The notes under the pieces: model-generated
Database searches by the model: none
What the model was told of the DNA's origin: nothing
Seen by the model: the letters and a program-made list of their open reading frames with translations, nothing else
Position numbers and translations under genes: made by a program
Shown here: piece by piece, positions 1-7,123 of the stretch
How positions within the stretch are numbered: position 1 is the first letter of the stretch
Layout of the letters: each line of letters opens with the position of its first letter
Origin: Gammaproteobacteria bacterium RBG_16_57_12
GTDB lineage: Bacteria > Pseudomonadota > Gammaproteobacteria > RBG-16-57-12
DNA length: 8,820 bases
Reading direction: 5' to 3'
Assembly (NCBI GenBank): GCA_001801365.1
Contig: MGXL01000026.1
Location: 19,561 to 28,380 of the forward strand

Positions 1-114
1 GGCGGTTTCCGAATCTTTTGACCATTCGTGCGCGCATTCCGGGCAGACGTACATATTTCCATCATTGTAGGTGTAGGCGGAACTGCACATGGGGCATTTG
101 GGTAGGTTAGTCAT
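1..114 (-). CDS. phnA: PhnA/YjdM-type zinc-ribbon protein, N-terminal part (gene cut by window edge)
   Basis: Reading the minus strand from the ATG at 114 gives 38 codons without a stop before the window edge. The peptide starts [18 protein letters not shown] and continues with [10 protein letters not shown], closely matching the start of E. coli PhnA/YjdM. It shows two CxxC pairs (C7/C10 and C24/C27) that form the family's N-terminal zinc ribbon. Despite the name, the E. coli protein is not needed for phosphonate breakdown and its role is unclear, so no reaction is assigned. The gene starts 19 bases after the prfA stop on the same strand. A GGAG lies about 13 bases upstream of the ATG, further than ideal. 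Co-transcription with hemA-prfA is inferred from spacing. The C-terminal domain is outside the window, so intactness cannot be judged. Confidence 0.9.
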   Translation of the reverse strand, partial: MTNLPKCPMCSSAYTYNDGNMYVCPECAHEWSKDSETA

Positions 115-133
115 GATTGCAGTATATCTCCGT

Positions 134-1222
134 TCAACTGGCCTCGGCCAGGGTGGCCAATAATTCGGCCTGATATTCCTGAATCAGGGGCTCGATCACT
201 TCATCCAGCGCGCCGGCGATTATGGTCTCGAGCTTGTACAGGGTCAGGTTGATGCGGTGATCGGTCAGGCGCCCCTGCGGGAAATTGTAGGTGCGGATGC
301 GCTCGGAGCGGTCACCGCTGCCGATCAGCAGTTTGCGGGTCTGGGCCTGCTCGGCCTGCTGTTTTTGCTGCTGCGCGGCCAGCAGGCGTGCCTGCAACAG
401 GGCCATGGCCTTGGCGCGGTTCTTGTGCTGGGAACGTTCATCCTGGCATTCCACCACGGTGTTGGTGGGCAGGTGGGTAATGCGTATGGCCGAATCGGTT
501 TTATTCACATGCTGACCGCCCGCGCCCGAGGCGCGGTAGGTATCAACCTTGAGGTCGGCGGGATTGATGTCGATGGCATCCACCTCGGCCACTTCCGGCA
601 TGATGGCCACGGTACAGGCAGAGGTGTGTATCCGCCCCTGGGATTCCGTGGCCGGCACGCGCTGCACGCGATGGCAGCCGGATTCAAACTTCAGCCGCGA
701 ATAGGCCCCCTGGCCGATAATCCGCACGATCACTTCTTTATAGCCGCCATGCTCGCCGGGGCTCTCGCTGATGGTTTCCACCTGCCAGCGCCGCCGCTCG
801 GCATACCGCGTATACATGCGGTACAAATCGCCGGCGAACAGCGCCGCTTCATCGCCGCCGGTGCCGGCGCGTATTTCCAGGAAAATATTGCCCTCATCGT
901 GTGGATCGGAGGGCAGCAACAGGATTTGCAGTTCTTTTTCCAGCTGCGCCAGTCGCGCCCTGGCCTGATGGCATTCGTCTTCCGCCATGGCACGCATCTG
1001 TGGGTCACTGTCTTTCTGCATGGCCTCGGCGGCGGTCAGATCGCGCTGCGTGGCCTGGTAATCACTGAAGGCCTTGATCACTGGATTCAGCTGGGAATAT
1101 TCCTGGGACAAGGTGCGAAACCGGTTTTGTTCGGTGATCACCGCCGGATCGGACAGCAGTGCGCTGATCTCTTCCAGGCGTTCCGAGAGATTTTCCAGTT
1201 TGTGCAGGATGGAGGAATTCAC
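134..1222 (-). CDS. prfA: Peptide chain release factor 1 (RF1)
   Basis: A 362-residue class I release factor that recognises UAA and UAG in the ribosomal A site and triggers hydrolysis of peptidyl-tRNA. Length matches E. coli RF1 (360). The stop-codon selectivity motif PAT is at residues 190-192, which separates RF1 from RF2 (SPF). The catalytic GGQ is at 235-237 within SGAGGQHVN. Gln237 is the residue methylated by PrmC in this family. The C-terminal [17 protein letters not shown] block is also intact. The start is GTG at 1222, giving [10 protein letters not shown], which aligns with the E. coli N-terminus; no ATG lies nearby upstream in frame. Only 12 bases separate it from the hemA stop and no clear Shine-Dalgarno is present there, so translation is probably coupled to hemA. 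The usual partner prmC does not follow; phnA does. Confidence 0.98.
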   Translation of the reverse strand: MNSSILHKLENLSERLEEISALLSDPAVITEQNRFRTLSQEYSQLNPVIKAFSDYQATQRDLTAAEAMQKDSDPQMRAMAEDECHQARARLAQLEKELQILLLPSDPHDEGNIFLEIRAGTGGDEAALFAGDLYRMYTRYAERRRWQVETISESPGEHGGYKEVIVRIIGQGAYSRLKFESGCHRVQRVPATESQGRIHTSACTVAIMPEVAEVDAIDINPADLKVDTYRASGAGGQHVNKTDSAIRITHLPTNTVVECQDERSQHKNRAKAMALLQARLLAAQQQKQQAEQAQTRKLLIGSGDRSERIRTYNFPQGRLTDHRINLTLYKLETIIAGALDEVIEPLIQEYQAELLATLAEAS

Positions 1223-1234
1223 GCCACGCCCGGC

Positions 1235-2491
1235 CTACGGCTCGAGATTCTTGAGATCAAACAGTTCCTGCGCGGCCTTGAGCAGCTCCTCGCGGCCCTC
1301 ATGGCTGGCCTGGCGCATCTGGCTGCTGGGGGAGTGGATCAGTTTGTTGGTCAGATTGTGGGCGAACTGCTTCAGCACCTCGGCGGCCTCGGCGCCGGCC
1401 GCCAGCTTGCGCAGGGCCTTGTCCAGCTCATCGTCACGCAGTTGCATGGCCTGTTCGCGGTAGGCGCGGATCATCGGCACGCTGTTCTGGGCGCGTAGCC
1501 AGCCCATGAAATGGGATACCTGGGTGTCGATGATCTCTTCGGCCTGTTTGGCGGCCTCCTGGCGGGATTTCAGCCCTTCCTGAATGATTTCCTGGAGATC
1601 GTCCACGGTGTAGAGGTAAACGTCCTGCAACTCGCCCACCTCGGCCTCGATATCGCGCGGTACCGCGATATCCACCATCAGCATGGGTTGGCGTTTGCGG
1701 GCCTTGATGGCGCTCTCCACCGTGCCCTTGCCCACGATGGGCAGGGGGCTGGCGGTGGAGGAGATGACGATATCCGCTTCGGCCAGGTGCTTGGGGATAT
1801 CCTGCAGGGCGATGGCGTAGCCGCCCACCTCATCGGCCAGCACATGGGCGCGCTCGACGGTGCGGTTGGCGATGATGATCCGGCCGATGTTGATTTCCTT
1901 GAGGTGGCGGGCCACCAGCTCGATGGTTTCGCCGGCGCCGATCAGCATCGCGGTATGCTGCTGGAAATTGGAGAATATCTGCTTGGCCAGGCTGACCGCC
2001 GCAAAGGCCACCGACACCGGGCTGCTGCCGATGGCGGTATCGGTACGCACCTGCTTGGCCACGGAGAAGGTGTGCTGAAACAAGCGGCCCAGGGTCTTGC
2101 CGATCGCCCCGGCATCATTGGCGGAGGCGAAGGCGTCCTTCATCTGCCCCAGGATCTGGGGCTCGCCAAGTATCATCGAATCCAGGCCGCTGGCGACCCG
2201 CAGCACATGCCGCACCGCCTCCTGGTCAGGGTGGACATAGATATAGGGCTGAATCTTCGCCACGTCCAGGTTATGAAACCCGCCCAGCCAGTCCACCAGA
2301 CTGGCTTCGGCGCTGGTGCCGCAATAAATCTCGGTCCGGTTGCAGGTCGACAGGATCGCCGCCTCTTCCACATGGGGGTAGGACAGCAGGTCTTGCAGGG
2401 CCACAACGATGCGCTCCGGAGAAAAGGACACCTTTTCACGAATCTCCACGGGCGCGGTCTTGTGATTTATTCCGAAGGCTAACAGCGGCAT
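1235..2491 (-). CDS. hemA: Glutamyl-tRNA reductase
   Basis: A 418-residue NADPH-dependent enzyme that reduces glutamyl-tRNA(Glu) to glutamate-1-semialdehyde, the first committed step of C5-pathway tetrapyrrole (heme, siroheme, cobalamin) synthesis in the cytoplasm. The length equals that of E. coli HemA. The N-terminal catalytic domain carries the nucleophile Cys50 in LSTCNRTE, followed by [19 protein letters not shown] around residues 98-115. The NADPH-binding Rossmann domain shows GAGET at 185-189 and IIIANRT at 205-211. The C-terminal helical dimerisation domain ends at residue 418. The start [15 protein letters not shown] fixes the ATG at 2491. It is first in a hemA-prfA-phnA unit read from a divergent region. 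No strong Shine-Dalgarno is visible. All key residues seen are intact. Confidence 0.98.
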   Translation of the reverse strand: MPLLAFGINHKTAPVEIREKVSFSPERIVVALQDLLSYPHVEEAAILSTCNRTEIYCGTSAEASLVDWLGGFHNLDVAKIQPYIYVHPDQEAVRHVLRVASGLDSMILGEPQILGQMKDAFASANDAGAIGKTLGRLFQHTFSVAKQVRTDTAIGSSPVSVAFAAVSLAKQIFSNFQQHTAMLIGAGETIELVARHLKEINIGRIIIANRTVERAHVLADEVGGYAIALQDIPKHLAEADIVISSTASPLPIVGKGTVESAIKARKRQPMLMVDIAVPRDIEAEVGELQDVYLYTVDDLQEIIQEGLKSRQEAAKQAEEIIDTQVSHFMGWLRAQNSVPMIRAYREQAMQLRDDELDKALRKLAAGAEAAEVLKQFAHNLTNKLIHSPSSQMRQASHEGREELLKAAQELFDLKNLEP

Positions 2492-2520
2492 AATATCTAA
2501 CTATCTGTGAAACTTATGGA

Positions 2521-2548
2521 ATTGTATAGATGTCAATATGGAATACAA
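2521..2548 (-). promoter_or_regulatory. Candidate sigma70 promoter for hemA-prfA
   Basis: On the minus strand TTGTAT (2548-2543) and TACAAT (2526-2521) are separated by 16 bases and lie 30 bases before the hemA ATG. The -10 is good (5/6) and the -35 poor (3/6). A perfect TTGACA (2536-2531) sits between them but has no good -10 at 16-18 bases downstream. The site is inferred from pattern and position only. Confidence 0.45.
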
Positions 2549-2597
2549 GTGAGCCGCCCCTGTTTATGGATGATCCGACGCGCATTTTACCGCGATT

Positions 2598-2610
2598 CCA
2601 AAATATTTGG
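2598..2610. repeat. Short dyad CCAAA-ATA-TTTGG in the divergent region
   Basis: The 13-base stretch CCAAAATATTTGG has perfect 5-base arms around ATA. It lies in the hemA/TPR intergenic region and overlaps the proposed -35 (2607-2612) of the rightward promoter, a position where an operator could act. No regulator can be named, and an AT-rich dyad of this size may occur by chance. Confidence 0.35.
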
Positions 2611-2635
2611 CCTAATTTGTTCAAGCGGTTATAGT
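2607..2635 (+). promoter_or_regulatory. Candidate sigma70 promoter for the TPR-lolB-ispE unit
   Basis: TTGGCC (2607-2612, 4/6 to consensus) and TATAGT (2630-2635, 5/6) are separated by exactly 17 bases. Transcription would begin near 2642, leaving a leader of about 50 bases. A weaker alternative pairs TTGGCT (2635-2640) with TATACC (2656-2661) at 15 bases. The call rests on pattern only. Confidence 0.5.
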
Positions 2636-2661
2636 TGGCTCAACACACCAAGGGCTATACC
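2627..2661. repeat. Imperfect inverted repeat upstream of the TPR gene
   Basis: Left arm GG-T-TATAG-TTGG (2627-2638) pairs with right arm CCAA-GGG-CTATA-CC (2648-2661) around a 9-base centre. This gives 11 pairs interrupted by a T bulge and a GGG bulge. It overlaps the proposed -10, so it would act as a DNA operator if that promoter is used. It could act as an RNA hairpin only if transcription starts further upstream. Confidence 0.35.
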
Positions 2662-2694
2662 TAAATAGTCAACTCGCACACTGGAATCCCATTC

Positions 2695-4413
2695 ATGACA
2701 AAGCTTTCCCTGGCAGTAATCCCCGCAGCATTGATCGCCATCGGCCTGGATGGCTGCGCGACCACCCCGCCCGCACCGGCGGGCGAAGCCGCCCCCATGG
2801 AAAAGGCGGCCCCGGAACCGGCGCCCAGGGCGGAGATTCCACCACAACTGATGTATGACCTGCTGAGCGCCGACATTGCCTGGCAACGCGGCGAGCTGGA
2901 GATTGCCGCCAAGCAATATAAAAAGGCCGCGGCGGCCTCGAACGATCCGGGCATCCTCAAGCAGGCCACCACAATCAGCGCCATGACCAAGGATTACCCC
3001 GGCGCCATCGAGCTGGCCAAGCGCTGGATCAGCGCCGCGCCCGAGGCTGATGAGCCCAGGCAGGCCCTGGCCATGCTGCTCATCAACCAGGGAGAGATTC
3101 AGGAACCAACCCGCCTGCTCAATGAAATACTCGGCAAGCAGGGGGGTGGCAACTTCATGGAAGTGGCGGCCCTGCTCGGCCGGCAGTCAAACCAGGATAC
3201 CGCCATGCAGGTCATGGACGGTCTGATCGCCGGCCATTCCGACAATCCGGATGCGCTGTTCGCCTATGCCCACTTTGCCGCCCGTAACGGCAAGATCGAT
3301 GCCGCCCTGGAAAAGCTCGACGCGGCCATGCGCAAGAAGAAAAACTGGCCCGACGCCGTGGTGATGCGCGCCCGCCTGATGCAGATGCGCAATGAAAACG
3401 CGCAGGCCGCCGACTATCTGAAAAGCCAGCTTAAAGGCCCGCTGTCGACCAATTATGACATCCGCCTGACCTATGCCCGGATGCTGATGGACCTGCGCCA
3501 GATCGAGGAGGCGCGCGAGCAGTTCATCCTGCTGGACAAGCAGCATGCCAATATCCCGGATGTCATCTACGCCATCGGTCTGCTGGATCTGCAGACCAAT
3601 CAGATGCCGGAAGCGGAAGTGCAGTTCACCCGGCTGATCGAAATGGGCGAGCGGCGCCTGGAAGCGAGCTACCACCTGGGACTCATCAGCGAGTTCAAGA
3701 AGGACTACGACGCGGCCATCAAATGGTTCAGCGCCGTCACCGGCGGCCAGTTCCATCATTACTCCCATCTCAAGGTGGCCTCGCTGCTCTCATGGCAAGG
3801 CAAGGCCGACGCGGCCCTGGGCGTACTGCATGAGCTTAAATCCGGCTCGCCGCAGGAAAAACAGCGCGTCTATGTATTAGAAGGGGAAATCCTCTATCGC
3901 GCCAAGCGTTATCAGGCCTCCATGGATGTGCATAACCGCGCCCTGCAGGAGATGCCGAACGATACCGGACTGCTCTATGGTCGCGCCATGGCGGCCGAAC
4001 GCCTGAATCTGCTGGATCAGGCGGAAAAAGACCTCGCCGACATCCTGAGCCGCGAGCCCGAGAACGTCCAGGCGCTCAATGGCCTGGGCTACACCCTGGC
4101 GGATCGCACCAACCGTTTCGAAGAAGCGCACACCTACGTTAAACGTGCCCTGGATCTGAGCCCCGATGACCCGGCCATCATCGACAGCATGGGCTGGGTG
4201 CTGTATCGCATGGGCAAGTACGACGAATCCATCCAGCACATCCAGCGGGCCTATGACCTGCTCAAGGACCCGGAGGTGGCCGCACATCTGGGCGAGGTGC
4301 TGTGGAGCAGTGGCCAGCATGATAAGGCCCTGCAGGTCTGGCGCGACGCCCTCAAGCAGGACCCCAATGACGAAATCCTGGTCAACACCATGAAACGCTT
4401 CGGGCAGGAATGA
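2695..4413 (+). CDS. TPR-repeat outer-membrane lipoprotein (PA4667-like)
   Basis: A 572-residue tetratricopeptide protein of unknown function. A short hydrophobic signal (residues 4-18) ends in LDGC with Cys21 as the likely lipidated residue. Ala22 at +2 favours the outer membrane, while Asp19 at -2 is uncommon in a lipobox. A Pro/Ala/Glu-rich linker (about 23-50) leads into helical repeats. TPR-like units are visible near residues 53-82, 187-216, 322-350, 393-421 and 425-455. The clearest pair is at 458-491 (ALNGLGYTLA...RALDLSP) and 492-557 (SMGWVLYRMGKYDESI...AHLGEVLWSSGQHDKAL). TPRs usually bind protein partners, so a scaffold or assembly role at the envelope is inferred. GGAA lies 8 bases before the ATG. 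The same gene position, before lolB, is known in Pseudomonas. The stop overlaps the lolB start (ATGA), suggesting linked function and coupled translation. Confidence 0.92.
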   Translation: MTKLSLAVIPAALIAIGLDGCATTPPAPAGEAAPMEKAAPEPAPRAEIPPQLMYDLLSADIAWQRGELEIAAKQYKKAAAASNDPGILKQATTISAMTKDYPGAIELAKRWISAAPEADEPRQALAMLLINQGEIQEPTRLLNEILGKQGGGNFMEVAALLGRQSNQDTAMQVMDGLIAGHSDNPDALFAYAHFAARNGKIDAALEKLDAAMRKKKNWPDAVVMRARLMQMRNENAQAADYLKSQLKGPLSTNYDIRLTYARMLMDLRQIEEAREQFILLDKQHANIPDVIYAIGLLDLQTNQMPEAEVQFTRLIEMGERRLEASYHLGLISEFKKDYDAAIKWFSAVTGGQFHHYSHLKVASLLSWQGKADAALGVLHELKSGSPQEKQRVYVLEGEILYRAKRYQASMDVHNRALQEMPNDTGLLYGRAMAAERLNLLDQAEKDLADILSREPENVQALNGLGYTLADRTNRFEEAHTYVKRALDLSPDDPAIIDSMGWVLYRMGKYDESIQHIQRAYDLLKDPEVAAHLGEVLWSSGQHDKALQVWRDALKQDPNDEILVNTMKRFGQE

Positions 4414-5024
4414 GGCTATTTCACCATGGCGGCTTAATCCTGGCGCTCGCCCTGCTCACGACCGGCTGCGCGATCACGCCGAAACAACCCCCCTCCGACA
4501 CTGCACAACAGCAGTGGCAGGCCCATCTCCAGACATTGGCCACCCTGAACAACTGGGAACTCAGCGGGCGTATTGCCGTTAAGACCGGCCAGGAATCCCT
4601 GAGCGGCACATTGCACTGGAAACAACAGGCTGATTTCTATGACATCCGCATCATCGGCCCCCTGGGCAGGGGGTCGGTGTCGCTGCTGGGTGACCAACAG
4701 CAGTCTGTGCTCACCACGCATGAGGGAAAGTCCTTCTCCGCCGGGAATGCACAGGCGCTGCTCCACCAGCACCTCGGCCTGGACGTGCCGCTCGACTACC
4801 TGCGCTATTGGCTGCTGGGGAAGCCGGCACCCGATCTGGTCACCGAGGACTTGCAGCTGGACGAGACCGGCCGGCTCGGCACGCTGAGGCAGGCCGGCTG
4901 GGAAATCAGCTACCGCGGTTATACCGATGCGCCGGGGCTGTCCATGCCCGCCAGGATCTTTATCAACAATCATCTGGTCAGTGTGCGGCTGGTGGTGGAT
5001 CAATGGACCATTCCCGCCAGTTGA
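4410..5024 (+). CDS. lolB: Outer-membrane lipoprotein receptor LolB
   Basis: A 204-residue lipoprotein that accepts lipoproteins from the periplasmic carrier LolA and inserts them into the inner leaflet of the outer membrane, the last step of the Lol pathway. The signal peptide ends in LTTGC with Cys20 as the lipid anchor and Ala21 at +2 (outer-membrane sorting). Family blocks are present: NNWELSGRIAVK (47-58), GTLHWKQ (66-72), IIGPLGRGSVSLLG (81-94, the loop region that carries an exposed hydrophobic residue in E. coli), LRYWLLGKP (131-139), GWEISYRGY (163-171) and MPARI (179-183). E. coli LolB has 207 residues. Start and upstream stop share ATGA, and the AGGA just before the ATG is too close for normal spacing, so translational coupling to the TPR gene is likely. 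Confidence 0.95.
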   Translation: MRLFHHGGLILALALLTTGCAITPKQPPSDTAQQQWQAHLQTLATLNNWELSGRIAVKTGQESLSGTLHWKQQADFYDIRIIGPLGRGSVSLLGDQQQSVLTTHEGKSFSAGNAQALLHQHLGLDVPLDYLRYWLLGKPAPDLVTEDLQLDETGRLGTLRQAGWEISYRGYTDAPGLSMPARIFINNHLVSVRLVVDQWTIPAS

Positions 5025-5043
5025 CTGCCTCACGCCCAATAGC

Positions 5044-5919
5044 ATGAACAGCACCCGCCACCCTGCGCTATCCGACAACTGGCCATCGCCGGCCAAACTC
5101 AATCTGTTCCTGCACATCACCGGCCGGCGCCCGGACGGTTATCACCTGCTGCAGACCCTGTTCCAGTTTATCGACTATTGCGACGAGCTGGGCTTTTCGG
5201 TGCGCCCGGACGGGCAGATCAACTGCCTGACCGCTCTTCCCGGTGTGCCTGTGGAAGCCAACCTGGTGGTGCGCGCCGCCCGGCGTCTGCAAGCCTTCTG
5301 CGGTACACCGCTGGGAGTGGACATCACCCTCACCAAGCGCATCCCCCTGGGCGGCGGGTTGGGCGGCGGCAGCTCCAATGCCGCCACCACCCTGGTCGCC
5401 CTGAATCAGTTGTGGGGCTTGAGTCTGTCCCCGCAGCGTCTGGCCGCTCTCGGTCTGGAGCTGGGGGCCGATGTGCCGATTTTCGTTTACGGCCACGCCG
5501 CCTGGGCGGAAGGCGTCGGTGAACAGCTGACGCCAGTCGACCCGCCAGAGCCCTGGTATGTGGTCATCTGCCCGCCCTGCCAGGTATCGACCGCCGGGAT
5601 ATTTGCCGCGCCGGAATTGACACGCGATTGTAAACATATGAAAATATCCGGCTTTCTGACAGGCGAGCATATCAATGTGTGTACGCCTGTCGTGGCTGGA
5701 CGCTACCCTGAAGTCGCCGAGGCCTTGGCCTGGCTAGCGAGATTTGCGCCATCCAGGATGACGGGGACGGGGGCCTGCATATTCGCCGGCTTTGGGGATG
5801 AGCCCACCGCCCGGGAGGTACTGAAACAGCTCCCTGAACGCTGGCAGGGATTCGTGGCTAAAGGCATGAATATATCGCCCCTGCTGCTCAAACAGCGGGC
5901 ATTGGCGCATTCAGTGTGA
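5044..5919 (+). CDS. ispE: 4-diphosphocytidyl-2-C-methyl-D-erythritol kinase
   Basis: A 291-residue GHMP-family kinase that uses ATP to phosphorylate 4-diphosphocytidyl-2-C-methylerythritol in the MEP pathway to isopentenyl diphosphate. The start is ATG 5044, giving a protein close to E. coli IspE with WPSPAKLNLFLHITGRRPDG near the N-terminus. The reading frame opens earlier, inside lolB, but that part has no family resemblance. Catalytic Lys18 (PAKLN) and Asp143 (LGADVPIF) are present, as are the ATP-binding GGGLGGGSSNAA (103-114) and the SRMTGTGACIF block near the C-terminus. An oddity is NVCTPVV at 211-217, where many homologs read NDxEPVV; Asp and Glu are replaced. It lies 19 bases after lolB with no clear Shine-Dalgarno. 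The lolB-ispE-prs order is widely conserved. Confidence 0.97.
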   Translation: MNSTRHPALSDNWPSPAKLNLFLHITGRRPDGYHLLQTLFQFIDYCDELGFSVRPDGQINCLTALPGVPVEANLVVRAARRLQAFCGTPLGVDITLTKRIPLGGGLGGGSSNAATTLVALNQLWGLSLSPQRLAALGLELGADVPIFVYGHAAWAEGVGEQLTPVDPPEPWYVVICPPCQVSTAGIFAAPELTRDCKHMKISGFLTGEHINVCTPVVAGRYPEVAEALAWLARFAPSRMTGTGACIFAGFGDEPTAREVLKQLPERWQGFVAKGMNISPLLLKQRALAHSV

Positions 5920-5961
5920 ACCGCTTACCGATCCGCCAGCCTGCTGGTAGATAGAGATAAT

Positions 5962-6036
5962 TGGGGTGTCGCCAAGTGGTAAGGCACTGGATTTTGATTC
6001 CAGCATTCCCAGGTTCGAATCCTGGCACCCCAGCCA
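5962..6036 (+). tRNA. tRNA-Gln (anticodon UUG)
   Basis: A 75-base tRNA with encoded CCA. The acceptor stem TGGGGTG (5962-5968) pairs with CACCCCA (6026-6032), followed by discriminator G and CCA. The anticodon arm is CTGGA-TTTTGAT-TCCAG with anticodon TTG, which reads CAA and by wobble CAG. The T arm is CCAGG-TTCGAAT-CCTGG. The weak U1:A72 pair is a known identity feature for glutaminyl-tRNA synthetase. It sits 42 bases after ispE and 60 before prs on the same strand, with no terminator on either side. It is therefore probably excised from a longer transcript; Pseudomonas has a tRNA-Gln at the same place. Confidence 0.98.
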
Positions 6037-6084
6037 TATTGATTGCACGCACCGTTACCCGGGCGTACTAGGTTTGATAACACC

Positions 6085-6091
6085 GAGGAAG
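6085..6091 (+). promoter_or_regulatory. Ribosome binding site that fixes the prs start at GTG 6097
   Basis: GAGGAAG sits 5 bases before GTG 6097 (7 from its AGGA core). The first ATG in frame is at 6112, too far away, and the earlier in-frame TTG (6043) lies next to the tRNA CCA end. The site therefore supports the GTG start. Confidence 0.85.
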
Positions 6092-6096
6092 ACCAC

Positions 6097-7050
6097 GTGG
6101 CCGACAGTCGGATGATCGTATTCAGCGGGAATGCCAACCCGCCGCTCGCCAATGCGGTCGCGAACTTCCTTGGCAAGTCCCTGGGCAAGGCCGTCATCGA
6201 TCGTTTCAGTGATGGCGAGATCATGGTGGAAATCATGGAGCACGTGCGCGGCATGGATGTGTTCATTATCCAGCCGACCTGCGCGCCCACCAACGATAAC
6301 CTGATGGAGCTGATGGTAATGATCGATGCGATGCGCCGCGCCTCGGCCAACCGCATCACCGCCGTGATCCCGTATTTCGGTTATTCGCGGCAGGATCGCC
6401 GGCCGCGCTCGGCGCGTGTGCCGATCACCGCCAAGGTAGTGGCCAATATGCTGACCGGCGCCGGCACGCACCGGCTACTGACCGTGGATCTGCACTCGGA
6501 TCAGATACAGGGCTTTTTCGACATCCCGGTGGATAACATTTACGCCTCGCCCATCCTGCTGGGCGCCCTGTGGCGCAACAAATATCCGGATGTCGTAGTG
6601 GTCTCGCCCGATGTCGGCGGGGTGGTGCGGGCGCGCGCCATCGCCAAGCGCCTGGATGATGCGGATCTCGCCATTATCGACAAGCGCCGTCCGCGCCCCA
6701 ACGAGGCACAGGTCATGAACATTATCGGCGAGGTGGAAGGCCGCACCTGTGTCCTGGTGGACGACCTGGTGGATACCGCCGGCACCCTGTGTCAGGCCGC
6801 CGCCGCGCTGAAGCGCCACGGCGCGCGCAAGGTGGTGGCCTACTGCACCCATGCGGTGCTGTCGGGCAAGGCCATCGAGAACCTCGAGAATTCGGTGCTC
6901 GATGAACTGGTGGTTACCGACACCATCCCGCTGGGCGCAAAGGCGCAGGCCTGCCCGCGCATACGCCGGCTCAGTATCGCCGAGCTGCTGGCGGAGAGCA
7001 TGCGCCGCATTTCCCAGGAGGAGTCGGTCAGCTCGCTGTTTATGGATTAA
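6097..7050 (+). CDS. prs: Ribose-phosphate pyrophosphokinase (PRPP synthetase)
   Basis: A 317-residue cytoplasmic class I enzyme that transfers pyrophosphate from ATP to ribose 5-phosphate, making PRPP for purine, pyrimidine, histidine, tryptophan and NAD synthesis. Length is close to E. coli Prs (315). The GTG start gives [18 protein letters not shown], matching the family N-terminus, and has a good ribosome binding site. Visible motifs are RFSDGE (36-41), the [12 protein letters not shown] block (61-72), YSRQDRR (96-102), the active-site [13 protein letters not shown] (130-142, His133), DKRRPR (195-200, Lys196 and Arg198) and the PRPP loop [12 protein letters not shown] (219-230). The C-terminal [13 protein letters not shown] is typical. 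It follows tRNA-Gln by 60 bases. No clear promoter is seen between them, so read-through from ispE is likely. Confidence 0.98.
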   Translation: MADSRMIVFSGNANPPLANAVANFLGKSLGKAVIDRFSDGEIMVEIMEHVRGMDVFIIQPTCAPTNDNLMELMVMIDAMRRASANRITAVIPYFGYSRQDRRPRSARVPITAKVVANMLTGAGTHRLLTVDLHSDQIQGFFDIPVDNIYASPILLGALWRNKYPDVVVVSPDVGGVVRARAIAKRLDDADLAIIDKRRPRPNEAQVMNIIGEVEGRTCVLVDDLVDTAGTLCQAAAALKRHGARKVVAYCTHAVLSGKAIENLENSVLDELVVTDTIPLGAKAQACPRIRRLSIAELLAESMRRISQEESVSSLFMD

Positions 7051-7062
7051 ATTTTCGGGCGT

Positions 7063-7106
7063 CCTCGGCAAACTTGCCGTGGAGGCCCACCCAGTGCCGA
7101 ACCTGG
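7063..7106 (+). promoter_or_regulatory. Two-hairpin leader of rplY, possible L25 autoregulatory RNA
   Basis: Hairpin 1 (7063-7085): CCTC-GGCA, loop AACT, TGCC, a GTG bulge, GAGG. Hairpin 2 (7091-7106): CCAG, 8-base loop TGCCGAAC, CTGG. The loop and the upstream CCCACC (7086-7091) resemble helix III/loop C of bacterial 5S rRNA (CCCACC...ATGCCGAACTCAG in E. coli). Negative feedback by L25 on its own message is reported in E. coli; whether this leader is the equivalent is inferred. Hairpin 1 has no following T-run, so it is not an intrinsic terminator. Confidence 0.4.
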
Positions 7107-7123
7107 TCGCAAGGGGAGGCGTA

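Noticed and set aside
257..1498. 413-codon open frame on the plus strand antisense to prfA and the hemA end
   Set aside because: It lies opposite two clear, intact genes, its product is low-complexity Gly/His/Leu-rich without family motifs, and long antisense frames are expected in GC-rich coding DNA.
1511..2482. 323-codon open frame on the plus strand antisense to hemA
   Set aside because: Mirror of hemA codon bias; no recognisable domain and no plausible ribosome site.
4927..5043. Upstream extension of ispE inside lolB
   Set aside because: The 39 extra codons overlap lolB and do not resemble IspE; ATG 5044 matches the family start.
4434..5120. 228-codon minus-strand frame over lolB
   Set aside because: Opposite an intact lolB; no family similarity recognised.
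5936..5947. CCAGC-CT-GCTGG as a terminator of ispE
   Set aside because: The loop is only two bases and no T-run follows.
5956..5961. GATAAT directly before tRNA-Gln as a -10 box
   Set aside because: It abuts the first tRNA base, so transcription would begin inside the tRNA.
6043..6096. TTG start for prs giving 18 extra residues
   Set aside because: It lies 7 bases from the tRNA CCA end, has no ribosome site, and the added residues are foreign to the family; GTG 6097 has a good Shine-Dalgarno.
7066..7079. CGGCAAACTTGCCG as a rho-independent terminator of prs
   Set aside because: Followed by TGGAGGCCC, not a T-run; better read as part of the rplY leader structure.
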